DNA of 56,450 nucleotides from a virus. Below, one piece after another: positions 18,278 through 26,876 of the stretch; the first letter of the stretch is position 1, and every line of letters begins with the position of its first letter. The notes below the pieces were generated by a model that saw nothing but the letters and a program-made list of their open reading frames with translations, was not told the DNA's origin and made no database searches. The stretch is taken from IMG/VR virus record IMGVR_UViG_3300011115_000308, positions 1 to 56,450 of that record, one strand, 5' to 3'. The position numbers and the translations under genes are program-made.

Positions 18278-18957
18278 TATCTAAAATAACCCGAAAGCAT
18301 CGGGCTGATGTAGGTGTTGACCACTTCCACATCCTGCTCTGCGGCGATCTGGTAACTCTCGTCTGCCTGTCCCTTGAGCAGTTGCGCCATCTCAGGTGCC
18401 CAAATACGAGCCAGACGATAAGTCAGACCATCCGCAAAAGCTTCCAACCAGCGATAGGGAATTTCAACATTTTCGCCATTTTGGAGATTGGAATCTTGGA
18501 CCTGCCGAACGCGGTAATATTTCAGGATCGTGGCCGACGACCCGTCTGGCACGGGCCACAGGGTCAGAGTGGGTGACACCAATCGGTCAAACCAGTACGA
18601 TGTAGGGAAGCCCTGCTGGGTCTTGTTGGGGTAGGAGGCGTATTCTGTGCGCGAGATGGGCATGATCACGCGGTCAGGCCCGCTGGTTGTGGTGGTGTAG
18701 GCGTCCAGAACCATGACAGTGTTACCATCCACAGCGTAAGTGGCTTGGCCCTGTATCAGTGGCTCTGTGACCAGATCAACCGCCCATAAATTTACTCCCT
18801 GGTTGCTCCAACGCGACAGCATCATGTTCGTCGCCATGCGGGCGCTTTCCATATGCTCTTGCAGCACCGAGGTCGGACGGACCCCGATGTTCTGGTAGGC
18901 GTACAGGACAATTTCGCCCAGCGCCGGATTGAACGCATATGTTTCGCTGGTGGTCAT
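18277..18957 (-). CDS. P22 gp4-like tail accessory/head-closure factor, 226 aa
   Basis: The sequence pattern TYAFNPALGEIVLYAYQNIGVRP, then SARMATNMMLSRWSNQGVNLWAVD, is characteristic of the P22 gp4 family, which binds below the portal and starts tail assembly. The C-terminal part has a strand (TLTLWPVP), KYYRVRQVQD, and helices (EAFADGLTYRLARIWAPEM). Length is close to gp4-like proteins (about 170-230 aa). In P22 this protein also has murein hydrolase activity; I cannot see evidence for that here. Its position in the tail module fits. Good evidence for a short-tailed particle. Confidence 0.7.
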   Translation of the reverse strand: MTTSETYAFNPALGEIVLYAYQNIGVRPTSVLQEHMESARMATNMMLSRWSNQGVNLWAVDLVTEPLIQGQATYAVDGNTVMVLDAYTTTTSGPDRVIMPISRTEYASYPNKTQQGFPTSYWFDRLVSPTLTLWPVPDGSSATILKYYRVRQVQDSNLQNGENVEIPYRWLEAFADGLTYRLARIWAPEMAQLLKGQADESYQIAAEQDVEVVNTYISPMLSGYFR

Positions 18958-18958
18958 C

Positions 18959-19210
18959 TCAACACTTCCATGCTCTCAAGGACAGCGCCTTGCGGGTGGG
19001 TTTTCCGCTTTCATCTTTTGCAGGACCGAGCATTCCGCTCATCCTGGCACAAAATGATTTCTTACGGGCAGCGTCTTTGTCGTTCTTTGGGTTTGGGGCG
19101 GGGGGCTTCAGGTTGTGGCCTTCCGCCTTGGCCGATGCGCGGCCAACAGCATTTAAGCCGCCCTTTGGGTCTTGCCCGGCTTTACGGGTCCACGCTGGGG
19201 TCTTCGCCAT
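18959..19210 (-). CDS. Small basic phage protein (KTPAW...KSFCARMSGM type), 83 aa
   Basis: Short, highly basic protein with the pattern KTPAWTRKAGQDPKGGLN, GHNLKPP, then AARKKSFCARMSGM. This pattern recurs in many tailed phages as a free-standing protein or as a domain in head-tail genes. The function is not established to my knowledge. DNA binding or capsid-interior packing is possible given the charge. It starts with a one-base overlap (TAATG) to the 102-aa gene. Confidence 0.65.
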   Translation of the reverse strand: MAKTPAWTRKAGQDPKGGLNAVGRASAKAEGHNLKPPAPNPKNDKDAARKKSFCARMSGMLGPAKDESGKPTRKALSLRAWKC

Positions 19211-19518
19211 TACCGAATGCCCGCTTGTACAATGTACGCTGTAACTGTTCCAGAGCCTGATGTGACGTTGATCGACAAGGCGTGGTGCGGGACCGTAATG
19301 GAACCATTGGCCGCTGCCGTTTTGGCTGAGAAGCCAGCGTCAACGGCCCAAACCGAAGGCGTTCCAGTGGACGGATCGTCCATTGAAATTTCAATGTTGA
19401 AGGTTGCTGTGCCAGATACGGTCGCAACAATACCGACATTGAAGGGATTCTGGAAGCTGTCAGACGCGATGACTGTGCTGCGACCAGTTCCTGTTTTAGA
19501 AATCGTGACGGGTGTCAT
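19210..19518 (-). CDS. Small beta-rich virion protein, 102 aa
   Basis: Strand-rich sequence (GIVATVSGTATFNIEISMDD, GSITVPHHALSINVTSGSGTVTAYIVQ) with alternating hydrophobic residues, typical of small head decoration or head-tail completion proteins. AGGAG precedes the start by ~9 bases. The gene follows a GC-rich hairpin that separates it from the capsid cluster, and it opens the neck/tail cluster. Family not recognised. Confidence 0.6.
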   Translation of the reverse strand: MTPVTISKTGTGRSTVIASDSFQNPFNVGIVATVSGTATFNIEISMDDPSTGTPSVWAVDAGFSAKTAAANGSITVPHHALSINVTSGSGTVTAYIVQAGIR

Positions 19519-19537
19519 CCTGCGTCTCCTGTTAAGG

Positions 19538-19562
19538 GAGGGGGGCTGTTAAGCCCCCCCTC
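19538..19562 (-). terminator. GC-rich hairpin after the capsid gene cluster
   Basis: On the minus strand a GAGGGGGG-type arm pairs with CCCCCCTC around a six-base TTAACA loop. It lacks a clear U-tract, so it may be an attenuator or RNA-processing site rather than a strong terminator. Confidence 0.5.
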
Positions 19563-19564
19563 TA

Positions 19565-19741
19565 TTACTTTACCTTGGCAGCGGCTGCCGACATCAATGG
19601 CATACCATGAACGGCCTGACCACCAATGACATTCTTGCTGCCAGTGGTGACGTGGGCGCTGGTATCTTCCGTCTTAGAAGGCTTTCCCACCGAAACAGTG
19701 GTCTTGACCGACATGGCGGGCTTTTTATTACCTACACGCAT
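19565..19741 (-). CDS. Small protein in capsid cluster, 58 aa
   Basis: Short frame starting MRVGNKKPAMSVKTTVSVG and ending in AAAAKVK. The ATG overlaps the stop of the 151-aa gene by one base (TAATG), the coupling arrangement used throughout this operon, which supports it as a real gene. Basic and Ser/Thr-rich with no recognised domain. It is followed by the hairpin at 19538-19562. Confidence 0.6.
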   Translation of the reverse strand: MRVGNKKPAMSVKTTVSVGKPSKTEDTSAHVTTGSKNVIGGQAVHGMPLMSAAAAKVK

Positions 19742-20196
19742 TACACGGTATCGTGCTGTGGAATGTAACGGACAGTCAAGGTGCCAACGCCTGTGCCAGT
19801 GTTTGCGGACAGAACAAAGATACGCTTGCCAGTGACGGTATCATCCCAGTTGCCTGTGCGCGTAGCGTCTGTGCCTGGTGTCAGGGAGATCAAACCAATC
19901 GTACCGCCAGCGGCGGCAGAGACAAGCTCTGTGGATGTTTCGCTTGTGCCAACACTAAACGTGGTCGCAGCGCCGTTCCACACTGTGGTGACCAGCATCT
20001 GGATGTTCAAGATGTGGCTGTTGGCCGGAAGCACGATGGTTGTACCCAACGCGGTGGCGGTCAAAGCTTGAGTGATTGGAACAGTCTGCACCATGACAAC
20101 CGAGCCAACGTTCTTGACGTTGCTGCCAATTGTGGTGCCGGAGGTATTGAGGATGTCGCCCGAACGGACGGGGCCTGTAAACGTAGTCTTACCCAT
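19741..20196 (-). CDS. Capsid-cluster structural protein (decoration/head-completion candidate), 151 aa
   Basis: Start chosen at 20196 (MGKTTFTGPVRSGD) with AAGGA 7 bases upstream; ten further in-frame codons upstream lack a site. The FTGPVRSGDIL-NTSG start and the Val/Thr/Ala-rich strands that follow (TVPITQALTATALGTTIVLPANSHILNIQMLVTT) resemble small phage head proteins encoded next to the major capsid gene. It lies after the capsid gene, separated by the hairpin at 20288-20307. Decoration is inferred from position and fold type. Confidence 0.55.
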   Translation of the reverse strand: MGKTTFTGPVRSGDILNTSGTTIGSNVKNVGSVVMVQTVPITQALTATALGTTIVLPANSHILNIQMLVTTVWNGAATTFSVGTSETSTELVSAAAGGTIGLISLTPGTDATRTGNWDDTVTGKRIFVLSANTGTGVGTLTVRYIPQHDTV

Positions 20197-20287
20197 TTTG
20201 GGTTCCTTTGCACGATGTAGCCGCACTGTCTGTGCAAAGTCCGCTGGGCGCGGTCAGGGCGGCAATAAGACCCAGAGAGAAGGAAAG

Positions 20288-20307
20288 AAGGGGGCCGAAG
20301 CCCCCTT
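20288..20307 (-). terminator. Intrinsic terminator after the major capsid gene
   Basis: On the minus strand AAGGGGGC, loop TTCG, then GCCCCCTT, followed by CTTTCCTTC. The 8-bp stem with a stable UUCG tetraloop and pyrimidine tail lies 10 bases after the capsid stop. It probably reduces transcription into the next genes, keeping capsid mRNA highest. Confidence 0.7.
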
Positions 20308-20317
20308 CAATTTAGTT

Positions 20318-21229
20318 TTACGAAGGTGTCGAACCGAAGACCGAACGCCAGTTATAGTAGGCGAACGAATAACGCTCATAACCCTTTACAAGCAGGTTAT
20401 CTGTAACAAAATCCACTTGCATATCCGTTTCAAACTTAACCCGTTCCATATAAGACAAACCATCAATGTTTGTCAAGAGGAACCAAGCGGATGCAGAGGT
20501 GAAGAAGTCGTTGACCATGTAGCCCTCTGGCAGACCGCCAGCGGTGGACATGATCGCGTTGACATCGTTGTCAGCCGTGCCTGGGCGCAGTTCCGTCTTC
20601 AGCAGGCGGATGGCTACGGGTTCCAGAGCGGCAGGAACGATCAGCTTACGGCCACGGGCGAAGACCTTCAGGCCAGCCTGATCGCGGAACTGGGTACGAA
20701 TAGCGATCATGCCGTTCAGCAGGGTCGATTCGTTCAGTTCCACTTGGATCGTGGGAGTGTTGGCAACCACACCGCCGTCAATGGGGTGGCTCAACGACAG
20801 CAGTGCCACACCGTCACCACCGATGGACGAGTTGTAGGTCGTCGCGGTGTTGAAGATGTTTGCCGCGTAGATTTCCTTGGTCTGGTTGAAGCTTTCAATC
20901 AGGCCGAGGTTTGACGGCTGGAACTGTGTTTTGTACAAGTTGTCGTCAATGGCCTTGCGGGTGATAGCGTACCCCAGACCGATTTCGACGTGTTCTTGGT
21001 TGTAGATGTAACGTTCGCCAGCGCCGTTATCGAAGGAGGTTTGGCCACCCTCGGTCTTCAGTTGTGCGAAGCCCAAGAAGCGCATCTCAGCGGTGCGTTC
21101 CAGCGCCATCTTCGAATTGTGCTTGGTGAACATCTTGTCGTACTGAGATGGGATCATCTCGTACTTGCCCTCAATCCCACGGAGGCCGGGGAGCAGAAGG
21201 TCTTTAATCGCAGAAAGATTAACAGCCAT
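20318..21229 (-). CDS. Major capsid protein, 303 aa
   Basis: The protein has the features of HK97-fold capsid subunits of the Mu gpT-like kind: an N-terminal MFTKHNSKMALERTAEM region, a middle GLGYAITRKAIDDNLY helix with a TKEIYAANIFN stretch, a P-domain-like LSLSHPIDGG and RKLIVPAALEPVAIRLL, and a C-terminal LTNIDGLSYMERVKFETDM...LLVKGYERYSFAYYNWRSVFGS. The last block is typical of the family. AAGGAG lies 9 bases before the start. It is followed at once by a UUCG hairpin terminator, as expected for a gene needing abundant mRNA. The 304-aa scaffold-like gene lies upstream in the same transcription direction. Confidence 0.85.
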   Translation of the reverse strand: MAVNLSAIKDLLLPGLRGIEGKYEMIPSQYDKMFTKHNSKMALERTAEMRFLGFAQLKTEGGQTSFDNGAGERYIYNQEHVEIGLGYAITRKAIDDNLYKTQFQPSNLGLIESFNQTKEIYAANIFNTATTYNSSIGGDGVALLSLSHPIDGGVVANTPTIQVELNESTLLNGMIAIRTQFRDQAGLKVFARGRKLIVPAALEPVAIRLLKTELRPGTADNDVNAIMSTAGGLPEGYMVNDFFTSASAWFLLTNIDGLSYMERVKFETDMQVDFVTDNLLVKGYERYSFAYYNWRSVFGSTPS

Positions 21230-21242
21230 TTCCTATTGCTCC

Positions 21243-22196
21243 TTACATGCCAGCGAAGTTGCGGGGCATAGCGTTGTTGAAGCCGACCACGATCTTGTTG
21301 TAGCCGGACGTTGCATCGTTACCGTTGACGCCCGAAAGTGGAGCGGCTTGACCCGGCAAGTAGTTTGCCAGAGCGATGATGCGGAACGGGAGCGCAGAGT
21401 TTGCGCCAGTCACACCAGCCGAGGACAGCGTGAATTGGTCAGCAAACATGGTTGAGAGGCCGTTGGCGGTGTTGCCATTGGTTTCGGCGGTGGTGACGCT
21501 GTCGTTCCAGTTGAACCCGATGTTCTCGCCGACTTGAGCTTGACCCACTGCCGTTGCGGTAGTGTTCGAGTTTGCCGTCTGCACAATAAAGCGCGCATTC
21601 GGGTCGGTAATGACATAGGCTTCCACATCGTTTGAAGTGTCCGAACCAGGCCAGTAGTTCGACCAGACGGTGCGCTTCTGAGCGGTGGACAGGTACTTGC
21701 AGCCAGCAAACACGCCAGCGACAGGGGTGTACACGGTAACCACGGGGGTCGAGGTTGCCGAAGTTGCAGCGGCAACGCCAGTGCTTTGAACCACAACAGT
21801 CGTGGCGGTTGCCGAGATGATTGTGAACACACCGTTCGGGACGCCAGTAGCGTTGCTTATAACCACAACACCGCCCACGGGGGGCGCGTAAGTGGTTGAG
21901 GCAAAAGTCGGGATGTTGGCGGTGCTGGACGAGATTGCCGTGTAGGTGATCGTCATCGCGCCAGTGGCGACAGTGGCGATACCAGTTGCAGACACGGTCA
22001 GGGTGACGGGGCCAGTTGCCTGAGTGATATAGCCAGTGCCCACGCCAGTGGCGTTGTAGGCCTGCATGACCGGATCATTCAAGAAGATTGGGGTCGTATT
22101 GCTCGACACAATGGCAGCCATCGTCTGCTCATAAGTCGGCGAAGAACCAGCACCAGAGTACTGGGCAAAACCGTTTGGCGCAAAGGTGTTCGCCAT
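21243..22196 (-). CDS. Capsid-associated structural protein with beta-rich insertion, 317 aa
   Basis: Start chosen at 22196 (MANTFAPNGFAQYSG) with AGGAG 9 bases upstream. Proteins starting MANxFAPFGF and continuing with a T-I-FLNDPV strand are common directly upstream of phage capsid genes, where they are virion proteins of unclear role. Here residues ~50-165 are an apparent insertion of Thr/Val/Ala strands (GPVTLTVSATGIATVATGAMTITYTAI, GGVVVISNATGVPNGVFTIISA), Ig-like in style and perhaps surface displayed. The conserved frame then resumes (GVFAGCKYLSTAQKRTVWSNYWPGSD). Decoration or head fibre is inferred. Confidence 0.6.
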   Translation of the reverse strand: MANTFAPNGFAQYSGAGSSPTYEQTMAAIVSSNTTPIFLNDPVMQAYNATGVGTGYITQATGPVTLTVSATGIATVATGAMTITYTAISSSTANIPTFASTTYAPPVGGVVVISNATGVPNGVFTIISATATTVVVQSTGVAAATSATSTPVVTVYTPVAGVFAGCKYLSTAQKRTVWSNYWPGSDTSNDVEAYVITDPNARFIVQTANSNTTATAVGQAQVGENIGFNWNDSVTTAETNGNTANGLSTMFADQFTLSSAGVTGANSALPFRIIALANYLPGQAAPLSGVNGNDATSGYNKIVVGFNNAMPRNFAGM

Positions 22197-22440
22197 GTCG
22201 GAAATCTCCTTTTCAGGAGGTCCATTCATCGCGCACCGAGGCGAGTCTAGAACCGGGGAATTGTGCAATCTCCCACACCGAGGGGAGATAAGGTTACAAT
22301 ATACATGATTTTGTGTGCTTGTCTAGCGGGTGGTTGATTGGCCGTCTTTCCGGCCTGTCATTCCTCTAAGGAAAGCCCCAACCACGAAGCTCCTCAAAAC
22401 GGATCAAAGAAAAGGATCAAACGTCAGGAGTGCAGCTTTT
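22197..22440. other. Non-coding leader region upstream of the capsid genes
   Basis: No convincing gene on either strand in ~240 bases. A short hairpin (GGCCG...CGGCC) lies at 22340-22355. Its position just before the capsid pair suggests a promoter or processed leader for the highly expressed capsid transcript, but I cannot point to a clear -35/-10 pair. Confidence 0.4.
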
Positions 22441-22596
22441 CTACTCTTTGCGTGGGGTTGTGTCAACAACTGGCATGAACACCGACACATGAGGTTCCAG
22501 TTTGTCCCAAGCTTCTTGGACGGCGGGCGTCCCCTCTGATCTGATGACCTTACGGAGACGCTCTATGTATTTGTAGATGGTGATGGGCTTAATCAT
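22441..22596 (-). CDS. Small hypothetical protein, 51 aa
   Basis: A 51-codon frame starting MIKPITIYKYIERLRKVI and ending TTPRKE. Its ATG overlaps the stop of the preceding gene by four bases (ATGA), which argues that it is translated. Mostly helical with no recognised domain. It is the last gene before the non-coding leader of the capsid genes. Confidence 0.55.
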   Translation of the reverse strand: MIKPITIYKYIERLRKVIRSEGTPAVQEAWDKLEPHVSVFMPVVDTTPRKE

Positions 22597-23106
22597 TCGG
22601 GGATCGGGATCGCCTCGTACTTCTTGCTGATCTTGACCAGTGGGTCGCCCTTGTTGGTGCGCTCAAACTCGCCATTTCTGGACGGCTGAGACAACTGAGC
22701 TTCCTTGTCACGCATCTGCATACGCGCCTTGCGAAGTTCCGCGTTGCGGGCATCTTGGGTGATTTCCAGCGGACGCTCCATCAGCACCATGCCCTTGCGG
22801 GTGATTTCCCCGCCCTTGTATCCCATTGGCATCAGTTCGGGGTGACGTGACGCGGGAACGCTTTCCCAGCCCTTACGGGCCAGCGCCACTTGGTGGGCGG
22901 GGTCTTCAGCGCCGAGGATCGTGCGGGTTTTCCATTCGTAGGACCATCCGTCTGGGATTATGCCCAGTTCAATGTAATATTCGTCGGTGCCAGTGTCGTT
23001 TAGATCAGCGGCGTGTCTATTTAGTTCCGCTGTCCGGCGGTCGGCGCGTTCGCGCGGGCTTTCCTCTGCGGGGGGGGGCGGGGCGCATTTCGGGGCGAAG
23101 TGTCAT
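22593..23106 (-). CDS. Conserved phage protein split by a C9 homopolymer (frameshift needed), ~170 aa
   Basis: The only good start is the ATG at 23106 (MTLRPEMRPAP). Its frame ends in an unrelated tail unless one C is dropped from the nine-base C run (23070-23078, minus strand). It then joins the long frame EESPRERADRRTAELN...IPDGWSYEWKTRTILG...ASRHPELMPMGYKGGEITRKGMVLMERPLEIT. That frame has no ATG or TTG of its own; the first usable codon is a GTG at 22889 in mid-protein. Proteins of this design (IPDGW-YEWK, ASRHPE-MP) occur near phage capsid genes. The cause is either a homopolymer error, a real mutation or ribosomal slippage. The gene overlaps the scaffold-like gene by 86 bases. Confidence 0.65.
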
Positions 23107-23935
23107 TGAATTTTCCCTTCCTTTTTGAGGGCCACTTGTTCTTGGCATAATCCTCTGGTTTCATTCCCATCATCTCTGCCATTTCTCGTTCGGCGGCAGA
23201 AAGACGTACCACGTTGGAGCTTCTAGACTGATCCCCGCGATTAGAAGGCGCAGCCGCTGGTGCCGCATCTCGCCTTTGTACCACCTTTGCTGCGTACTGA
23301 TCATTGGTGTCGCTTTGAACGTTGCGCGACCCAATTTTCAGTGTGTCCTCAATTGCCGAGAAGTAATCATCGCTGTCAGTGGGGATACCATCTGCAACCG
23401 CAAGGTTGTGGGCGGCAAGCATTTTGGCATTCAGGCGCGCATCACGCACAAATTCAGGGTGACGGCGCACCCAGTCTGCACTGCGCGGCGACAATTGCGA
23501 TGCAAACGCCTCCACGGGGTCAGCCGGAGGTAGTTGCGGCTCCGGTTCGCGCGGTGCGCTTTCCATTGCCTGCCGACCGTTGTTTAACTGAAGCAATTTG
23601 GCTTCGTGGGACGACATTTCCCGTTGAATCTTGGTCGCGCGGTCAAAATCACCATTCTGCAAGGCGTAAGTGTGCGCTTGGCTAAGGAGTTCAATGTCCC
23701 GATTGACCGTGTCGATGGCATTTACCACCAGTTGGAAGTTTGTCTCGTCCACTTCGTTGCGTGAGCGGTGAACAACAACGGCAGCCTCATGCACTTGGCG
23801 TTCGGCGTGTATTCTTGCCGACCGTTCCGCGTCCAGTTGTCGCTTGAGGTCGGTAATATACGCGGGTTCGTCATCTTGAGACGCTTCCGTTTCCTCTACG
23901 GGCAGTACAAGAGTGATGTCTTCTTCGTTTTCCAT
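23021..23935 (-). CDS. Scaffold-like capsid assembly protein, 304 aa
   Basis: The protein is acidic at the N-terminus (MENEEDITLVLPVEE), has a long central coiled coil (ITDLKRQLDAERSARIHAERQVHEAA, RATKIQREMSSHEAKLLQLN) and a strongly basic C-terminus (NKWPSKRKGKF...PPPQRKARANAP). Acidic, helical proteins with a basic C-terminus encoded just before the capsid gene are typical phage scaffolding proteins. In these the C-terminus binds the inner capsid. The C9 run at 23070-23078 also falls in this gene, so its last ~25 residues depend on the true length of that run. Confidence 0.65.
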   Translation of the reverse strand: MENEEDITLVLPVEETEASQDDEPAYITDLKRQLDAERSARIHAERQVHEAAVVVHRSRNEVDETNFQLVVNAIDTVNRDIELLSQAHTYALQNGDFDRATKIQREMSSHEAKLLQLNNGRQAMESAPREPEPQLPPADPVEAFASQLSPRSADWVRRHPEFVRDARLNAKMLAAHNLAVADGIPTDSDDYFSAIEDTLKIGSRNVQSDTNDQYAAKVVQRRDAAPAAAPSNRGDQSRSSNVVRLSAAEREMAEMMGMKPEDYAKNKWPSKRKGKFNDTSPRNAPRPPPQRKARANAPTAGQRN

Positions 23936-23946
23936 CTTTTTTCCCT

Positions 23947-24336
23947 TCAGTACACGGAATCGGGGTCTTGGACCCGACCCTTGATGTAAATGTCGTCAAA
24001 GATACGGCACAGGACGTTATTCACGGTGATTGACCACCCTTCGGACGGGCGAAAGATCAGCCAATCATGTTCTTTGAACTCCATGCTTTCAAACCATGTG
24101 CCGTCTTGTTCAAACGCCTTGGGGCCGCGCTTGACCAGAAGACCTACCTTTGATTGGTACTTGTCTTCGTCAACGTGGCTATCCGTCAGGATCAAGCCGC
24201 TTTTTGTTTTAGTTGGGCGTAAATAAGTGGCTAAAAGCACTTGATTGTGGAACAGTTCTATATTAGAAATGTCTCCAAGTGCATCTAGGATGGTTTGTTT
24301 TGGGTCTTGTTCGTGCAACATGGGCATATGCGGCAT
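23947..24336 (-). CDS. GroES/Cpn10-like co-chaperonin, 129 aa
   Basis: Start chosen at 24336 (MPHMPMLHEQD) with AAGGA 6 bases upstream. The core NQVLLATYLRPTKTKSGLILTDSHVDEDKYQSKVGLLVKRGP has the strand-loop-strand pattern of Cpn10, with KSGLILTDS in the place of the GroES mobile loop (typically K-T/S-G-G-I-h-h-T/P), followed by VNNVLCRIFDDIYIKGRV. T4 gp31 and other phage GroES analogues help the host GroEL fold the capsid protein. Location beside scaffold and capsid genes supports the same role here. Confidence 0.65.
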   Translation of the reverse strand: MPHMPMLHEQDPKQTILDALGDISNIELFHNQVLLATYLRPTKTKSGLILTDSHVDEDKYQSKVGLLVKRGPKAFEQDGTWFESMEFKEHDWLIFRPSEGWSITVNNVLCRIFDDIYIKGRVQDPDSVY

Positions 24337-24346
24337 GGTTAATCCT

Positions 24347-24553
24347 TCAGAGGGTTTTGTTGACGACTGTCTGTGCATCGTCGCACAGTTCGATGACCAT
24401 ATCCAACGCGGCGATCCTACCGACCGCCTCGCGGTATTGTTCTATGGTCGTGATTGAATGCCCCCCAACAATGTTGGTGGCAATGTGATGTCGTTCTTCG
24501 CTTATCAGCCTACGAAGCTCGCGTTCGAAAACGCTGCTTGCCGTCTGGATCAT
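24347..24553 (-). CDS. Small helical protein, 68 aa
   Basis: Helical throughout (VFERELRRLISEERHHIATNIV, IEQYREAVGRIAALDMVIELCDDAQTVV). I list the ATG at 24553; a GTG at 24562 is equally possible because neither has a strong ribosome site. It lies 10 bases before the GroES-like gene start in transcription order. The layout resembles small phage proteins that accompany head genes, but I recognise no family. Confidence 0.55.
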   Translation of the reverse strand: MIQTASSVFERELRRLISEERHHIATNIVGGHSITTIEQYREAVGRIAALDMVIELCDDAQTVVNKTL

Positions 24554-24633
24554 TCTAATCACTCATCATTGGTGTAGCCCCCGACGCACTAGGATACGCC
24601 GGAGGCCACGATTAGGCGCAGGGAGGGCGCGCC

Positions 24634-26859
24634 TTATGCGTTCTTACCATACTTATCAACTTTTTCAAGGCGGCCCTTACCGGAGCCAGCCCCAAACTGC
24701 ATTTTGGGGTAAACCTTACCACCAGACTTCCGTCCCATCATAGGCTCAGGGCCTCCTGCGGGGGGCAGGCCAGCGGCACCAGCCATTGCGTCACCAAGGC
24801 CAGGGGGAACGCCACCACCCATTGGAGGGGGCGGAGGTGCCATTGGGGGCGGACCACCAACGGGTGGCATCATCGGCGGCATTTGCGATTCAATGCCGTT
24901 CTCTGGCTTGTTGGCATTATGCGGCATGACGTTGATGCTGATGTTTGTGGTGCCCTTGGTACGGCCACCAGTTGCACGGCCCATGCGGCCACCGCCACTC
25001 TTGTAGCCAGCCGAACCGCCGCAAGCTTTGCACATGCAGCCCTTCTCATGCGCCTCTTCAACCTTGCCCCCTGCCTTAAAACCGCCAGCCTTTTTAGCAT
25101 TGCTGGCAGCTAGGGCTTGCCCCGTAAACCCTGGTTTAGACGTAGGGGTTCCCATAGGCTGTGCCTGTTGGGGCATACCCATGGGGCGCGCTTGTTGGGG
25201 CATACCCTTATTGTACATCACGCCCGGGATCATTGGAGCGCCGCCCGTCATGTCTGTTTTGCCGCCCATTGGGCCTTGGCCGCCAAACATACCTTTTCGA
25301 CCACCACCTTGAGGACCACCCATTGGCATTGGTTGACCGCCAAACATGCCTCGTTGGCCACCGCCCATTGGGGCGTCCATTGGACCTTGACCGCCAGACA
25401 TACCTTGTTGGACACGTTGTTGGGCACGTTGTTGGGCTTGTTGGATACGTTGTAAATCCGGCATCTGCTGACCGCCACCCATGCCTTGTTGCGGTAGACC
25501 CATGCCTTGTTGGGCACGTTGGTCTTGTTGGGCTAGTTGCCGCGCCATATCTTGCTGCATTTGTTGTAAAAATTGCGGTGACGGTTGTTGGCCGCCACTC
25601 ATTTGATTTGTGTTCGTCTGCGTTTGCATAGGCATCTGCTGACCGCCACCCATTTGCGGTTGTGCATAAAGGCCGCGTATTGTGTCCATCGGCATTTGCC
25701 CAAATGCACCACCACCTGCCTTGCCGATGCGGCCACCCTTGTTCAGGTTCTTCATCGACTGTTGCTTGTCGTGCTTGTCGTCAGCCTTGGAAGCTTCCCA
25801 CTCGGCCATCGTCATCTTGCGCTTGTCAGCAAGCTTCTTGTCTTGCATCTGGTCCTTGGCGGAACCCTCAAACTTCTCAGCCTTGCCACCTTTTTTGTAG
25901 CCGCTGTAGTTACTATTCCCAGTTGAGCTATCGCGGTCAAGCCAACTACCTGCGCCATTTGGGGCAGGATGATGACCCATGCGCGGGGCTTTTGGAATAG
26001 GTGCAGGACCAACCCGACCTTTTAGGCGCTTGTCCCCAGCAGCGGCGGCTGCATCTAAAGCCGCACTTGCTTTTTCTTTAGCAATCATGTCCAAAATGCG
26101 GCCCTGATCTGCGGTTTGTATTAGATTGTGGATAGCCTTGTGCTTGGCAAAGTCCTTGGCAGCAATTTTATCCTGTGTTGCACTTTTAGCGTTATTAAGC
26201 TGTTTTTGGTCAAACCCACGCGCATTTGCGGAACGCTTCATCTGAAAAACGTTCATGTTTCCCTCAATGCCGTCGGTCGTTACCCCACCTTTTTTCAAGC
26301 CAGCGGGACGCTTTGGCGGGCGCATTTGGAAGTCAGCTTCAGACGGAACGCCGTCTTGCTCAGAATCGCCAACGCCTTCATAAATTTCAAGAGAAGACGG
26401 GCGCTTCTTGGGGCGCATTGATTTTTTTTCTGCATCCTCTTCGGCAGCCAAATCGGGGAACATCTTGCGCCACTTGGCGTGATCTTCTTCCTTCATTGCC
26501 ATTTGGCCGCTGTCAGCACCACCGCCACCAGCCTTCTTGACCATGCCGCCCTTTTTGAAGCCACCAACGTGCTTGACGCCATCGCGCTCTTCGTTGGCAG
26601 TCTTTTGGTCGGTGTTGGCCAGACCAATCTTGCCGCCATTCATGCGCGGGGTGCGGGATAGGTTGCTCTTGGCCGTTACGCCTTCAACCGTACCGCCAGC
26701 CTTAAACGCGCGGCGGGAGATCGGGCGCATACCCGTCTTGGCATCTGCGTTTAGCTTTTCTGCGGGAGTGAAAGTGGAGCTGTCCACTTTGCCCCCAGAG
26801 CTTTCAATCATGCTCTGGGCCTTCTTGTTTTTTGCTGCGCGCAGCGCCTTGAAATCCAT
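24634..26859 (-). CDS. Low-complexity GG-motif virion protein, 741 aa
   Basis: Built mostly from flexible segments with repeated basic GG motifs ([41 protein letters not shown]). A Gln/Met/Gly-rich middle (residues ~395-570, for example [18 protein letters not shown]) is followed by CMCKACGG, a possible small zinc site, and a Pro-rich stretch. The C-terminus ([23 protein letters not shown]) matches an ending I associate with several phage GG proteins. Position between portal-linked genes and capsid genes suggests an internal head protein. No enzyme domain is visible. Confidence 0.6.
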   Translation of the reverse strand: MDFKALRAAKNKKAQSMIESSGGKVDSSTFTPAEKLNADAKTGMRPISRRAFKAGGTVEGVTAKSNLSRTPRMNGGKIGLANTDQKTANEERDGVKHVGGFKKGGMVKKAGGGGADSGQMAMKEEDHAKWRKMFPDLAAEEDAEKKSMRPKKRPSSLEIYEGVGDSEQDGVPSEADFQMRPPKRPAGLKKGGVTTDGIEGNMNVFQMKRSANARGFDQKQLNNAKSATQDKIAAKDFAKHKAIHNLIQTADQGRILDMIAKEKASAALDAAAAAGDKRLKGRVGPAPIPKAPRMGHHPAPNGAGSWLDRDSSTGNSNYSGYKKGGKAEKFEGSAKDQMQDKKLADKRKMTMAEWEASKADDKHDKQQSMKNLNKGGRIGKAGGGAFGQMPMDTIRGLYAQPQMGGGQQMPMQTQTNTNQMSGGQQPSPQFLQQMQQDMARQLAQQDQRAQQGMGLPQQGMGGGQQMPDLQRIQQAQQRAQQRVQQGMSGGQGPMDAPMGGGQRGMFGGQPMPMGGPQGGGRKGMFGGQGPMGGKTDMTGGAPMIPGVMYNKGMPQQARPMGMPQQAQPMGTPTSKPGFTGQALAASNAKKAGGFKAGGKVEEAHEKGCMCKACGGSAGYKSGGGRMGRATGGRTKGTTNISINVMPHNANKPENGIESQMPPMMPPVGGPPPMAPPPPPMGGGVPPGLGDAMAGAAGLPPAGGPEPMMGRKSGGKVYPKMQFGAGSGKGRLEKVDKYGKNA

Positions 26860-26876
26860 GGTGTGATCCTCTGAGG

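Noticed and set aside
22197-22440. Possible promoter in front of the capsid pair
   Set aside because: I tried several -35/-10 pairings but none had proper spacing, so I list it only as a non-coding leader.
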